Below are positions 1-7,429 of a stretch of DNA of 12,956 nt, in pieces (the first letter of the stretch is position 1; each line of letters starts with the position of its first letter). The position numbers and the translations under genes were made by a program. The stretch is taken from the NCBI GenBank assembly GCA_934254915.1, contig CAKQMH010000016.1:1-12956 (forward strand). The letters run 5' to 3'. This DNA comes from an uncultured Alphaproteobacteria bacterium. GTDB taxonomy: Bacteria > Pseudomonadota > Alphaproteobacteria > RF32 > CAG-239. Under the pieces are notes generated by a model. It ran no database searches, was not told where the DNA came from, and saw only the letters and a program-made list of their open reading frames with translations.

Positions 1-65
1 CCTTGTTATCCACTCTATAAATTCCTCTATCCGAAACTTCCAGGAAGTGCGTATAACGGCACATC

Positions 66-146
66 TAAAGCGATTTTGTGCGGTCTCGAAAAATTCATGT
101 ACTTCTATTGTACACTAAAATTTTTCTCACCTTCAAAATCACTTTA
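66..146. repeat. Imperfect long palindrome
   Basis: Nested complementary arms share a centre near position 106: 66-78 with 134-146 (12 of 13 pairs), 82-84 with 129-131, 88-95 with 119-126 (8 of 8) and 98-102 with 110-114 (5 of 5), closing on a 7-base loop. The concentric arrangement is unlikely to be chance. It suggests a folded RNA or a palindromic interspersed element. Copy number elsewhere in the genome cannot be seen from this window. Confidence 0.5.
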
Positions 147-171
147 TCTGCACCATTCTCCGAACTTTTAT

Positions 172-189
172 GACTTAGTGCAGGAATAT
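172..189 (+). repeat. 18-base direct repeat, copy 1
   Basis: The motif GACTTAGTGCAGGAATAT recurs at 315-332 with one mismatch (17 of 18). This copy ends where the terminator hairpin begins. The second copy sits inside the inverted-repeat unit. The shared word suggests that the two non-coding blocks are related or that one recombined near the other. Confidence 0.55.
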
Positions 190-190
190 T

Positions 191-222
191 AAAAATGCCA
201 CCTTGTTTAAGGTGGCATTTTT
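191..222. terminator. Strong bidirectional intrinsic terminator
   Basis: A perfect 14-base-pair stem (191-204 with 209-222) closes on a 4-base GTTT loop. The stem core is TGCCACCTT/AAGGTGGCA, flanked by a run of A on the left and a T-rich tract (to about 228) on the right. It can therefore terminate transcripts from either side: whatever enters from the left edge, and the minus-strand nlpD-like transcript after it reads through the repeat unit. Confidence 0.8.
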
Positions 223-228
223 ATTTTT

Positions 229-366
229 ATGTCATTTCGACTGGAGCGTAGCGGAATGGAGAAATCTCGGCTTTAGCGTACTGTCTGGCGAAGTCCCGAC
301 ATTGATATTGTTGCGACTTAGTGCAAGAATATAGCCGAGACCTTTCGACTTCGCTCAAGGTGACAT
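229..366. repeat. Interspersed repeat unit with inverted arms
   Basis: The outer ends are complementary (ATGTCA at 229-234, TGACAT at 361-366), as are the inner ends of the arms (TCTCGGCT at 265-272, AGCCGAGA at 333-340). The arms also carry the words TTTCGACTGGAGCG and CTTTCGACTTCGCTC, typical of a class of short palindromic repeats scattered between genes in many bacterial genomes. The central 60 bases include the second copy of the 18-base motif (315-332). A minus-strand frame across this unit (227-421) codes only for translated repeat and is not treated as a gene. Family membership is from memory of the motif, not from a search. Confidence 0.6.
315..332 (+). repeat. 18-base direct repeat, copy 2
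   Basis: GACTTAGTGCAAGAATAT is the second copy of the motif at 172-189, with A in place of G at one position. It lies directly against the right inverted arm of the repeat unit. Confidence 0.55.
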
Positions 367-370
367 TTAT

Positions 371-395
371 TGTGCCGCGACTGGTGTGCGGCACA
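371..395. repeat. GC-rich hairpin next to the repeat unit
   Basis: TGTGCCGC (371-378) pairs perfectly with GCGGCACA (388-395) around a 9-base loop. No T tract follows on either strand, so it is not a standard intrinsic terminator. It lies about 110 bases downstream of the minus-strand nlpD-like stop and could act as a 3' stabilising hairpin or be part of the repeat cluster. Confidence 0.5.
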
Positions 396-502
396 GAAAA
401 ATAAAGCCGGGATTCTTCCATGCGTTGCGCGTGGAGATATGACGTTTTAAAAAACGACTTCCCATAGGTGACATTTTAGCCACTTATACGATAAGAAAAT
501 AT

Positions 503-1423
503 TTATTGCAGATAACTCATCGGATTGACCGGTTTTTTACCGGCTCGTACTTCAAAGTGCAGTTGTGGAATATTTACCCCGCCGGTACTGCCGACAGTCG
601 AAATTTTTTCGCTTTTACGAACTTTTTGCCCTTTTTTCACCAAAATACGGTCATTGTGCGCATAAGCCGTAATCCACCCGTCAGTATGCTTAATCAAGAT
701 AAGGTTGCCAAAACCTTTAAGCTCATTACCGGCATAAGCCACCGTTCCGCTGTCAGCCGCTTTTACAGCCGTACCTAAAGGTGCTTTGATGTTTATGCCG
801 TCATTATTGCGCCCTTTGCCGATAGAGCCAAACTTGGATATAACCGTGCCTCTGACCGGCCAGGCAAATTTGGTTTTGCGCTTTTGTAGCGGCGCAGTAT
901 AAGTTGTTGCTTTTTTCGTTGAACTGCTTGAATTGCTCCAGGGTTTCCATGAGCTTTGTTTTTTGGGCGCGGAGTTGGAAACATAGCTGGTTGCCACCGG
1001 TTTGGAAACAACCGATGACGGCAGCAATAATCGTTGTCCGATGCGTAATGAATAGGGCGCTTCAATATCATTAGCCTTGCTGAGCGAGCTCATATCGATA
1101 TTATAGCGCTTGGAAATATTATAAAAGGTATCGCCTTTTTCGACAATGTGGTATCTGGCGTTCGGCATTCGCAAAACCTGTCCGATATTCAAAGAATAAG
1201 GCGGGCGCAGATTATTGGTTTCAATCAGTTCGCGAATTGGTACATTGTAGCGGCGCGCCAGACTATAAAGTGTATCGCCTTTGCGAACCGTGACATAATC
1301 AGGTGTTCCGCCGAAAAAACTGCCCAAATCATAGTTAAACAGCTGCACTCTATTGCCGGAACATCCTCCGATCAATAGCAGCAACGGTAAAATCAGACTT
1401 AAAATCAGTTTGCGGCTCAACAT
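503..1423 (-). CDS. nlpD: NlpD-like lipoprotein: two LysM domains plus degenerate LytM (M23) domain
   Basis: This 306-residue outer-membrane lipoprotein probably activates a peptidoglycan amidase during division. A hydrophobic signal peptide ends in a lipobox (LIGGC) with Cys21 as the predicted lipidated residue. Two LysM peptidoglycan-binding domains follow (about 43-87 and 91-135, each with a KGDT motif), then a Ser/Lys-rich linker (136-183) and a C-terminal LytM domain (187-306). The zinc-binding residues of active M23 peptidases are mostly missing: Asn207 and Asn211 replace the His and Asp of HxGxD, and Gln287 replaces the first His of HxH, while His256 and His289 remain. This is the pattern of EnvC/NlpD-type activators, which bind amidases but do not cut. 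The ATG at 1423 has only a weak ribosome site but places the signal peptide correctly. The upstream minus-strand gene ends about 70 bases away. DipM-like factors are the main alternative. Confidence 0.85.
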   Translation of the reverse strand: MLSRKLILSLILPLLLLIGGCSGNRVQLFNYDLGSFFGGTPDYVTVRKGDTLYSLARRYNVPIRELIETNNLRPPYSLNIGQVLRMPNARYHIVEKGDTFYNISKRYNIDMSSLSKANDIEAPYSLRIGQRLLLPSSVVSKPVATSYVSNSAPKKQSSWKPWSNSSSSTKKATTYTAPLQKRKTKFAWPVRGTVISKFGSIGKGRNNDGINIKAPLGTAVKAADSGTVAYAGNELKGFGNLILIKHTDGWITAYAHNDRILVKKGQKVRKSEKISTVGSTGGVNIPQLHFEVRAGKKPVNPMSYLQ

Positions 1424-1491
1424 TAATTTCTGCCAATTATCAATAACATTTAAGTCTAAACTATCACCTAGTGATTAATTTTTTATTACGA

Positions 1492-2532
1492 TTAGTCAGA
1501 GCTTTTATTCCTTTTGGCGCTGCCGTTGATATCAGATGCCACAATACCGTATTCGCGGGCTTTAAGCGCGGTTTTGATATGCCGCTTGATTCGCGCCCAC
1601 ATTCCGTCATAAGTATCGCTGTAATTTTTACGATTACTGTATGAAATCACCAGCATTTCGGCATTATATTCGTCCACACCGAGTTTTTTAATTGCCGGAA
1701 TAGCTTCCAACCAAATTTGTTTGGCTATGGCTTGAGCTTTTTCACGGGAAGCCCCGTTTAAGACCATAACAATTTTGGTCTTGTCTGCTCGCCCGATATT
1801 GGCATTAGGCGTCAGGTTGGCAAAGCAAATATCGCTGATGATGCGTAATAATTTATCGGCTGTTTCAAAGTCAATTCCCTGACTGATGAAATTATAAACG
1901 TCTTTGAGTTCGACCACGACGCAGGAAAATTCGCGATTATACCTTTGAGCCAGCTTAAAATCATGTTCAAATCGCTCCGTTAGAGCCTGTTCGTTAAGTC
2001 CGCCGGTAAAAGTATCACGGTTTTGAAATTTGGAAAGCTTTTCTTGCAAGGCTTTGGTTTCAGAAATATCCTGACACAAAAAACTGATGCCGTCACATTT
2101 TAAGATTTCGTTTAATAGCGGACGTTCGCGGCACAGCATAAGTTGTTTCTGCCCGTTGCCTTTAAGCAAAACTATTTGTGTGCTGATAGTCGCATGATGA
2201 CGGTTTACTTTGTTTAGCGTACTTGCCAGTGTTTCGCGGTAGGCTTTTTTGTCTTCGATTAAAGTACCGAAAACGGATTTGCCGACTAAACTGCCGGCGG
2301 TGTGTCCTAAAACATCCGCTCCCGATTCGTTAATATATGTAATCTGAAAATCACGGTTAACCTTAAAGTAAATATCGCCGCTGCCGGAACGCGGTGTGGT
2401 TTGCTGATCATCATTTTCTTTAATCAGTTCTTTAAGATTACGTTTGGTCTGTTTGAGCTTGTTGCGCAAAATCAGGACATATACCGCCAGTAACACGCAT
2501 AAAAACGCCAGTCCTGAAATTATTGTTGCCAT
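1492..2532 (-). CDS. Membrane-anchored PAS protein with degenerate GGDEF-like domain
   Basis: This is probably a signalling protein. With the start chosen here it has 346 residues: one N-terminal membrane segment (about 4-22), a basic charged linker, a PAS domain (about 52-162, with the INESGADVLGH and CQDISE features of the fold) and a C-terminal region resembling a GGDEF domain (about 173-332). That region opens with DTFTGGLNE, comparable to the D-LTGL-N entry of GGDEF domains. At the active-site turn it reads RADKT (about 248-252) instead of GGDEF, so diguanylate cyclase activity is unlikely. It may be a receptor or scaffold, or a diverged nucleotide-binding domain. I prefer the ATG at 2532 because GAGG (complement of 2538-2541) lies five bases upstream. 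An ATG at 2571 would add 13 residues but lacks a good ribosome site. The gene is divergent from sufB. Confidence 0.7.
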   Translation of the reverse strand: MATIISGLAFLCVLLAVYVLILRNKLKQTKRNLKELIKENDDQQTTPRSGSGDIYFKVNRDFQITYINESGADVLGHTAGSLVGKSVFGTLIEDKKAYRETLASTLNKVNRHHATISTQIVLLKGNGQKQLMLCRERPLLNEILKCDGISFLCQDISETKALQEKLSKFQNRDTFTGGLNEQALTERFEHDFKLAQRYNREFSCVVVELKDVYNFISQGIDFETADKLLRIISDICFANLTPNANIGRADKTKIVMVLNGASREKAQAIAKQIWLEAIPAIKKLGVDEYNAEMLVISYSNRKNYSDTYDGMWARIKRHIKTALKAREYGIVASDINGSAKRNKSSD

Positions 2533-2606
2533 GATTGCCTCGCTGATGTTGAATGTTCCAATCGTCAGCATACTGTTATAAAAGCTAAAGATTAGTTAAA
2601 TAGAGG

Positions 2607-2621
2607 TTGCAATTTATGCAA
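2607..2621. promoter_or_regulatory. Dyad in the sufB divergent intergenic region
   Basis: TTGCA-ATTTA-TGCAA is a perfect 5-base inverted repeat with a 5-base spacer. It lies between the divergent PAS gene and sufB, overlapping a candidate -35 for sufB and a candidate -10 for the opposite strand. It is a reasonable operator candidate. It does not match an IscR, RirA or Fur consensus that I could name with confidence. Confidence 0.3.
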
Positions 2622-2635
2622 AAAAACACTAGTTT
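2607..2635 (+). promoter_or_regulatory. Candidate promoter of the suf operon
   Basis: TTGCAA (2607-2612) and TAGTTT (2630-2635) are spaced by 17 bases and would start RNA near 2642, shortly before the AAGGA ribosome site (2650-2654) and the sufB ATG. The -10 match is weak. On the other strand, TTGACT (complement of 2638-2643) with CATAAA or GCATAA (around 2613-2619) could drive the PAS gene, although the spacing of 18-19 bases is long. Confidence 0.3.
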
Positions 2636-2660
2636 TAAGTCAAAATGAAAAGGAATTAAA

Positions 2661-4118
2661 ATGGCTAAAACAACAGATACCGTTTCTGAAATTGTTGATG
2701 AAAGCGGAGATAAATATAAGTACGGCTTTGTTACGGACATTGCGGCCGACAGTGCGCCTAAAGGGCTTAATGAAGATATTATCCGTCTGATTTCGGCCAA
2801 AAAAGGCGAACCGGACTGGCTTTTGGATTTTCGCTTGAAAGCCTTTGCTTTTTGGCAGACGATGAGTGAGCCAAGTTGGGCCAAGCTGTGCTATGATAAA
2901 ATCGATTATCAAAATTTAAGCTATTATTCCGCCCCCAAGCAAAAGGTTGCGCCTAAGAGTCTGGAGGAAGTTGATAAAGAATTGCTCAATACTTATGAAA
3001 AATTGGGCATTCCCTTAAAAGAGCAAGAGGCTTTGGCCGGAGTTGTCGCTGTTGATGCGGTTTTTGATTCGGTTTCGGTTGCCACCACTTATCGTCATAA
3101 ACTGGCAGAGCAGGGCGTCATTTTTTGCTCAATTTCCGAAGCGGTAAAAGAACATCCTGATTTGGTCAAACAATATCTTGGTTCGGTAGTGCCGTATACG
3201 GATAACTTTTTTGCCTGTCTTAATTCGGCGGTGTTCACTGATGGTTCGTTTGTTTATATTCCCAAAGGCGTGCGCTGCCCGATGGAACTGTCAACTTATT
3301 TTCGTATTAATGCCAAGAATACCGGACAATTTGAGCGCACACTAATTATTGCCGATGATGAAAGTTATGTCTCATACTTGGAAGGTTGTACAGCTCCGCA
3401 GCGTGATGAAAATCAACTCCATGCCGCGATTGTCGAAATTGTGGTGCATAAGGACGCCGAAGTCAAATATTCGACCGTGCAAAATTGGTATCCCGGAGAT
3501 AAAGACGGCAAAGGCGGGGTCTATAATTTTGTGACCAAACGGGCAGCCTGTCGCGGAGCTAATTCCAAAATCTCCTGGACGCAGGTTGAAACCGGTTCGG
3601 CTGTAACATGGAAATATCCGTCTTGTGTTTTGCAGGGTGACAATTCGGTCGGCGAGTTTTACTCGGTGGCCATAACCAATAATCATCAACAGGCTGATAC
3701 CGGAACTAAAATGATTCATATCGGCAAAAACACATCATCGAAAATTATTTCCAAAGGTATTTCGGCCGGATTTTCAAACCAAACTTACCGCGGGTTGGTA
3801 AAAGTTGCGCCGGCAGCCGATAATGCGCGTAATTATTCTCAATGCGACAGCTTGCTGATCGGTTCGACTTGCGGCTCGCATACCGTCCCTTATATCGAAA
3901 ATCGTAATAAGACTGCTAAGCTGGAACATGAGGCCACAACTTCAAAAATCAGTGATGAACAATTGTTTTATTGCCAACAGCGCGGTATCGGCGAAGAGGA
4001 AGCCGTAAGTCTGATTGTTAACGGCTTTTGTAAAGAAGTTATGCAGCATCTGCCGATGGAGTTTGCCATTGAGGCCGCAAAATTGATTAATATTTCGTTG
4101 GAAGGAAGTGTCGGATAA
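2661..4118 (+). CDS. sufB: Fe-S cluster assembly scaffold protein SufB
   Basis: SufB is the scaffold subunit of the SufBC2D complex, where Fe-S clusters are built in the cytosol from sulfur delivered by SufS-SufE. The 485-residue product is full length for the family and keeps its signature blocks: FTDGSFVYIPKGVRCPMELS (about 192-211), YLEGCTAPQRDENQLHAA (239-256) and the C-terminal QLFYCQQRGIGEEEA segment. Cys243 (EGCTAP) and Cys395 (QCDSLLIG) match the two cysteines important in E. coli SufB (C254 for sulfur acceptance and C405 for cluster assembly). The start is supported by AAGGA six bases upstream. It is the first gene of the operon, and its TAA overlaps the sufC ATG by one base, which suggests coupled translation. 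Confidence 0.97.
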   Translation: MAKTTDTVSEIVDESGDKYKYGFVTDIAADSAPKGLNEDIIRLISAKKGEPDWLLDFRLKAFAFWQTMSEPSWAKLCYDKIDYQNLSYYSAPKQKVAPKSLEEVDKELLNTYEKLGIPLKEQEALAGVVAVDAVFDSVSVATTYRHKLAEQGVIFCSISEAVKEHPDLVKQYLGSVVPYTDNFFACLNSAVFTDGSFVYIPKGVRCPMELSTYFRINAKNTGQFERTLIIADDESYVSYLEGCTAPQRDENQLHAAIVEIVVHKDAEVKYSTVQNWYPGDKDGKGGVYNFVTKRAACRGANSKISWTQVETGSAVTWKYPSCVLQGDNSVGEFYSVAITNNHQQADTGTKMIHIGKNTSSKIISKGISAGFSNQTYRGLVKVAPAADNARNYSQCDSLLIGSTCGSHTVPYIENRNKTAKLEHEATTSKISDEQLFYCQQRGIGEEEAVSLIVNGFCKEVMQHLPMEFAIEAAKLINISLEGSVG

Positions 4119-4879
4119 TGAACAAAACACCATTATTGGAAATCGAAAATTTGCATGCCGGAGTATGTGATAAAGAGATTATCAAAGGTTTCAACCTGAC
4201 GATTAATGAAGGTGAAGTGCACGCCATTATGGGACCGAACGGTGCCGGCAAATCAACATTATCCAATATTCTGTGCGGCAAGCCTGGATATGAAATCACT
4301 GCCGGAACGATTCGCTTTAAAGGCAAAGATTTATTGGTGATGCCTCCAGAGGAGCGGGCGCGCGAGGGTATCTTCCTTTGTATGCAATATCCGGTTGAAA
4401 TTCCAGGCGTTCCGACTACGGCATTTCTGAAACATGCGGTTAATGCTATCCGAAAACATCATAACCAACCGGAACTTGATACCATGGAATTTATTAAAAT
4501 GGTGCGCGAAGAAGGCAAAAAACTCGGCATTGATGCCGAAATGCTTAAACGTCCGGTGAATGTCGGTTTTTCCGGCGGCGAAAAGAAACGGCTGGAAACT
4601 CTGCAAATGGCTGTTCTCAAGCCGGTGTTTTCAATTTTGGATGAGGCCGATTCCGGTTTGGATGTCGACGCCTTAAAAATTGTGGCTGAAGGTGTTAATT
4701 CGCTACGCAGTCCTGAACGGTCAATGTTGGTCATTACTCACTATCAGCGGCTGTTAACCTATATTGTACCGGACTTTGTTCATGTCTATTCTGACGGACG
4801 CATTGTCAAAACCGGAGATAAGACGTTGGCCGCTGAAATTGAACAAAAAGGCTATGCCGAATTTATACGGGAAAAATAA
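4118..4879 (+). CDS. sufC: Fe-S assembly ATPase SufC
   Basis: SufC is the ABC-type ATPase of the SufBCD scaffold. It is soluble, and its ATP cycle remodels the SufB-SufD pair to open the cluster-assembly site. The 253-residue product has every ABC element: Walker A GPNGAGKS (39-46), signature FSGGE (151-155), Walker B SILDEADSGLD (172-182) and the switch His208 in ITHYQ. The SufC-specific DEADSGLDVDAL region differs only slightly from the usual LDEIDSGLD. AAGGAAG in the end of sufB serves as its ribosome site. sufD follows one base after the stop. Confidence 0.97.
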   Translation: MNKTPLLEIENLHAGVCDKEIIKGFNLTINEGEVHAIMGPNGAGKSTLSNILCGKPGYEITAGTIRFKGKDLLVMPPEERAREGIFLCMQYPVEIPGVPTTAFLKHAVNAIRKHHNQPELDTMEFIKMVREEGKKLGIDAEMLKRPVNVGFSGGEKKRLETLQMAVLKPVFSILDEADSGLDVDALKIVAEGVNSLRSPERSMLVITHYQRLLTYIVPDFVHVYSDGRIVKTGDKTLAAEIEQKGYAEFIREK

Positions 4880-4880
4880 G

Positions 4881-6122
4881 ATGGGTGGATTGGTACAACA
4901 TCTGCAATTTGACAGTGAGGCGTCATGGCTGCAAAAGGTGCGTTCTCAGGGGCTTTCGGCATTTACGGCACAAGGTGTTCCTACGGCCAAAACCGAAGCT
5001 TGGAAATATACCAAACCGCGGGAATTGTGTGCTGATGATTATATTCTGACGCATTTATCCGGAGTTGAAGATGATATTGAACTGCCGTTTGACGGCTATG
5101 TCTTCCATTTTGATAACGGCATATTGGTTTCGCCGCTTCCACAGCTTCCGGTCGGAGTTGAAGTTATACCGCTGGCTCAAGCTTTACAAAATGATTTTGC
5201 TCAAGATTATATCGGGCAGGCTGCCGTTGTTGCCAATCGTCCGTTTGCCGCTTTGAATCAATATTATTTATCATCCGGTTTGTGCATACATGTTTTGCCG
5301 CAGGTTAAGCTTGGTAAGCCGTTGGTTTTTATTAACCATACGGTTGCTGAAGCCGAAAATTTATTTGCCAATCTGCACAATTTGGTGGTTTTGGAGCAAG
5401 GAGCGCAGGCGGAACTCATTGAATATTATCATTATCGCGGAGTAGTAAAATCGCGCTATTTTAATAATATCGTCAATGAGATATTTTTACACCGCGACAG
5501 CTCGTTGCAGCATTATAAAGTTCAGGCGGAAGCTTTTAAGGCCGATCATGTTGCCTTGAATGCCGTCCGAGCCGAACAAAATGCTTCGTATAAAAGTTTT
5601 ACCTTGCAGACCGGGGCTAATGTCGCCCGCAATGAAACTTTTGTGCGCCTGGTTGCTGAACAGGCTTCCGCGGAAGTTGATGCCGCCTACATAATGAACG
5701 GATGGGCAACTATTGATACCACAACTGATATTGAACATTTGTCGCCCTGTACTTATTCGCAACAATTGGTAAAAGGTGTGGTCGGCGGTGATGCCAAAGG
5801 AGTATTTCAAGGTAAAATCCATATCGCGCCGCAAGCAATAAAAACCGAAGGACGGCAACTGCATAAGGCGTTATTGCTAAGCGATAAAGCTGAAATAGAT
5901 GCCAAACCCGAACTTGAAATTTTTGCTGATGATGTTAAATGTTCGCACGGCGCGGCTACCGGCGAGCTTGATGAAGAACAACTGTTCTATATGCAGTCTC
6001 GCGGCATTGGTCGTGAGGAAGCCCGTCGGATTTTGATAGACGCCTATTTGGATGATGTTATATCCAAAATAGAGGATGAAAAAGTTGCCGCGTGGATTAA
6101 GTTATTGAGCAACCAGGGATGA
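4881..6122 (+). CDS. sufD: Fe-S cluster assembly protein SufD
   Basis: SufD is the SufB paralogue that completes the scaffold and is needed for iron entry. From the ATG at 4881 it has 413 residues, close to the usual 420. The frame is open back into sufC, but an earlier start would overlap sufC by over 100 bases and give a non-homologous N-terminus, so I place the start just after the sufC stop. The C-terminal core reads DDVKCSHGAATGELDEEQLF. His356 in CSHG corresponds to E. coli SufD His360, which faces SufB Cys405 at the cluster-forming interface. The region around residue 37 (TAQGVPTAKTEAWKYT) is the conserved N-terminal motif. The stop at 6120-6122 lies 17 bases before the chosen sufS start. 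Confidence 0.95.
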   Translation: MGGLVQHLQFDSEASWLQKVRSQGLSAFTAQGVPTAKTEAWKYTKPRELCADDYILTHLSGVEDDIELPFDGYVFHFDNGILVSPLPQLPVGVEVIPLAQALQNDFAQDYIGQAAVVANRPFAALNQYYLSSGLCIHVLPQVKLGKPLVFINHTVAEAENLFANLHNLVVLEQGAQAELIEYYHYRGVVKSRYFNNIVNEIFLHRDSSLQHYKVQAEAFKADHVALNAVRAEQNASYKSFTLQTGANVARNETFVRLVAEQASAEVDAAYIMNGWATIDTTTDIEHLSPCTYSQQLVKGVVGGDAKGVFQGKIHIAPQAIKTEGRQLHKALLLSDKAEIDAKPELEIFADDVKCSHGAATGELDEEQLFYMQSRGIGREEARRILIDAYLDDVISKIEDEKVAAWIKLLSNQG

Positions 6123-6139
6123 TGATAGAGGGTGTAAAA

Positions 6140-7354
6140 ATGTATGATGTAGAGCAGGTAAGACAGGATTTTCCGGTGCTGCGCGAAATTATAAACGGTA
6201 AGCCGAACACCTTTTTGGATTCGGCGGCGTCGGCGCAAAAACCGCAAGCCGTTATCAATCGTATTGTCGATATTTATACGCATGAATATTCAAATGTTCA
6301 CCGTGGCTCATATTTGTTGTCCGAAGAAATTACGCAGGCTTATGAACAGGCGCGTGAAAAAGTGCGGGCTTTTCTTAATGCCGCTTCAGCTCGCGAAATT
6401 GTCTTTACCCGCAATGCAACGGAATCAATTAATCTGGTGGCTTCGACCTGGGGACGCCGTTTCCTGACCAAGATGGATGAGGTCTTAATCTCCGAAGCCG
6501 AACATCATGCTAATCTGGTGCCATGGCAGGTCTTGCGTGACGAAATCGGTTTTGAGCTGAAAATATTCAAGATAAACGATGACGGCAGTTTTAATTGGGA
6601 TGATTTTTGCCGCAATTTGAGCGGTAAAACCAAATTGGTGGCCGTGACCGGAATGTCTAATGTTTTAGGTACGGTTTTCCCGCTTAAGGAAATGATTAAA
6701 TCCGCCCATGAAGTTGGTGCTAAGGTACTGGTTGACGGTTGTCAATATGTGGTACATCAGCCCACCGATGTCAGAGATTTGGATTGTGATTTTTTGGCCT
6801 TTTCCGGTCATAAGACCTATGGGCCAAGCGGTATTGGTGTTTTGTATGGTAAAGCTGATTTGCTTGATGCCATGCCTCCTTATCAGTTTGGCGGAGATAT
6901 GGTCAATGTTGTCACTTATCAGTCGACTACTTTTGATGTGCCGCCGGCTCGTTTTGAAGCCGGAACACCGGCGATCGTCCAAGCTATCGGTTTAGGTACG
7001 GCATTGGATTATATGATGACCTTAGGCATGGAAAATATCAAAGCTCACGAAGATGAGCTGACGGCTTATATGCATAAACGGTTGCTCGAAGTCAAAGGTT
7101 TGCATGAAGTCGGGACTGCGGCCGGCAAAGGAGGCGTATTTTCCATCGCCATTGACGGGATTCATCCTCAAGATTTGGCATTTATTTTGGATAAAGAAGG
7201 TGTGTCCGTGCGGGTAGGGCATCATTGTGCCGCTCCGTTGGTACGCCGCATGGGCTATGAGTCTTTGACCAGAGCTTCATTCGGGTTGTACAGCAATCAT
7301 ACCGATGTTGATAATTTTATTGCCGCTTTGCACAAAGCGCAGACTTTCTTCTGA
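6140..7354 (+). CDS. sufS: Group II cysteine desulfurase SufS
   Basis: SufS is a PLP enzyme that converts cysteine to alanine, carries the sulfur as a persulfide and passes it to SufE. The 404-residue product matches E. coli SufS (406) in length and layout: His123 in EAEHHAN, Asp199 and Gln202 in VDGCQ, the PLP-binding Lys225 in FSGHKTYGPSG, and the catalytic Cys363 in the group II motif RVGHHCA. An in-frame ATG at 6119 overlaps the sufD stop. I prefer 6140 because GAGGG (6128-6132) sits at ribosome-site distance and the protein then begins MYDVEQVRQDFPVL, aligning with known SufS N-termini. Its pairing with sufE downstream fits a SufE-dependent enzyme. Confidence 0.95.
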   Translation: MYDVEQVRQDFPVLREIINGKPNTFLDSAASAQKPQAVINRIVDIYTHEYSNVHRGSYLLSEEITQAYEQAREKVRAFLNAASAREIVFTRNATESINLVASTWGRRFLTKMDEVLISEAEHHANLVPWQVLRDEIGFELKIFKINDDGSFNWDDFCRNLSGKTKLVAVTGMSNVLGTVFPLKEMIKSAHEVGAKVLVDGCQYVVHQPTDVRDLDCDFLAFSGHKTYGPSGIGVLYGKADLLDAMPPYQFGGDMVNVVTYQSTTFDVPPARFEAGTPAIVQAIGLGTALDYMMTLGMENIKAHEDELTAYMHKRLLEVKGLHEVGTAAGKGGVFSIAIDGIHPQDLAFILDKEGVSVRVGHHCAAPLVRRMGYESLTRASFGLYSNHTDVDNFIAALHKAQTFF

Positions 7355-7363
7355 TTAAAAATC

Positions 7364-7391
7364 TTGACTTTTAAGCATCCGGCGTTACAAC
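7364..7391 (+). promoter_or_regulatory. Possible internal promoter before sufT
   Basis: The 75-base gap after sufS contains TTGACT (7364-7369) and TACAAC (7386-7391) with a 16-base spacer. Another -10-like word, CATAAT (7391-7396), is spaced less well. No terminator hairpin separates sufS from sufT, so this would be an additional internal promoter. Confidence 0.25.
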
Positions 7392-7429
7392 ATAATTCGC
7401 AAATGTAAAAGAATTAAACAGGTGGTAAA

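Larger units (their letters stand above)
1..502. other. Gene-free left flank made of palindromic repeats
   Basis: I find no convincing protein gene in this 500-base stretch. It holds an imperfect palindrome (66-146), a strong terminator-like hairpin (191-222), a repeat unit bounded by inverted arms (229-366), a further hairpin (371-395) and an 18-base motif present twice (172-189 and 315-332). A plus-strand frame is open from the window edge to a TAA at 190-192 (63 codons). Its only ATG, at 97, would give a 31-residue Tyr/Phe/Ser-rich peptide. Because this frame runs straight through the palindrome, I read it as repeat-derived. The alternative is the 3' end of a gene that starts outside the window. 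Confidence 0.6.

Noticed and set aside
227..421. 64-codon minus-strand open frame in the left flank
   Set aside because: It reads through the inverted arms of the repeat unit and the adjoining hairpin, so its peptide is translated repeat. It has no convincing ribosome site.
483..495. CTTAT-ACG-ATAAG hairpin just after the nlpD-like stop
   Set aside because: It is a five-pair AT-rich stem without a T tract on the minus strand. The stronger bidirectional hairpin at 191-222 is a better terminator candidate.
1463..1475. ATCAC-CTA-GTGAT palindrome between the PAS gene and the nlpD-like gene
   Set aside because: The stem has only five pairs. On the minus strand, where both genes lie, no T run follows, so it is too weak to call a terminator or operator.
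4764..4880. Upstream extension of sufD by 39 codons
   Set aside because: The frame is open, but it overlaps sufC by more than 100 bases and the added residues are unlike any SufD N-terminus. The ATG at 4881 directly after the sufC stop fits.
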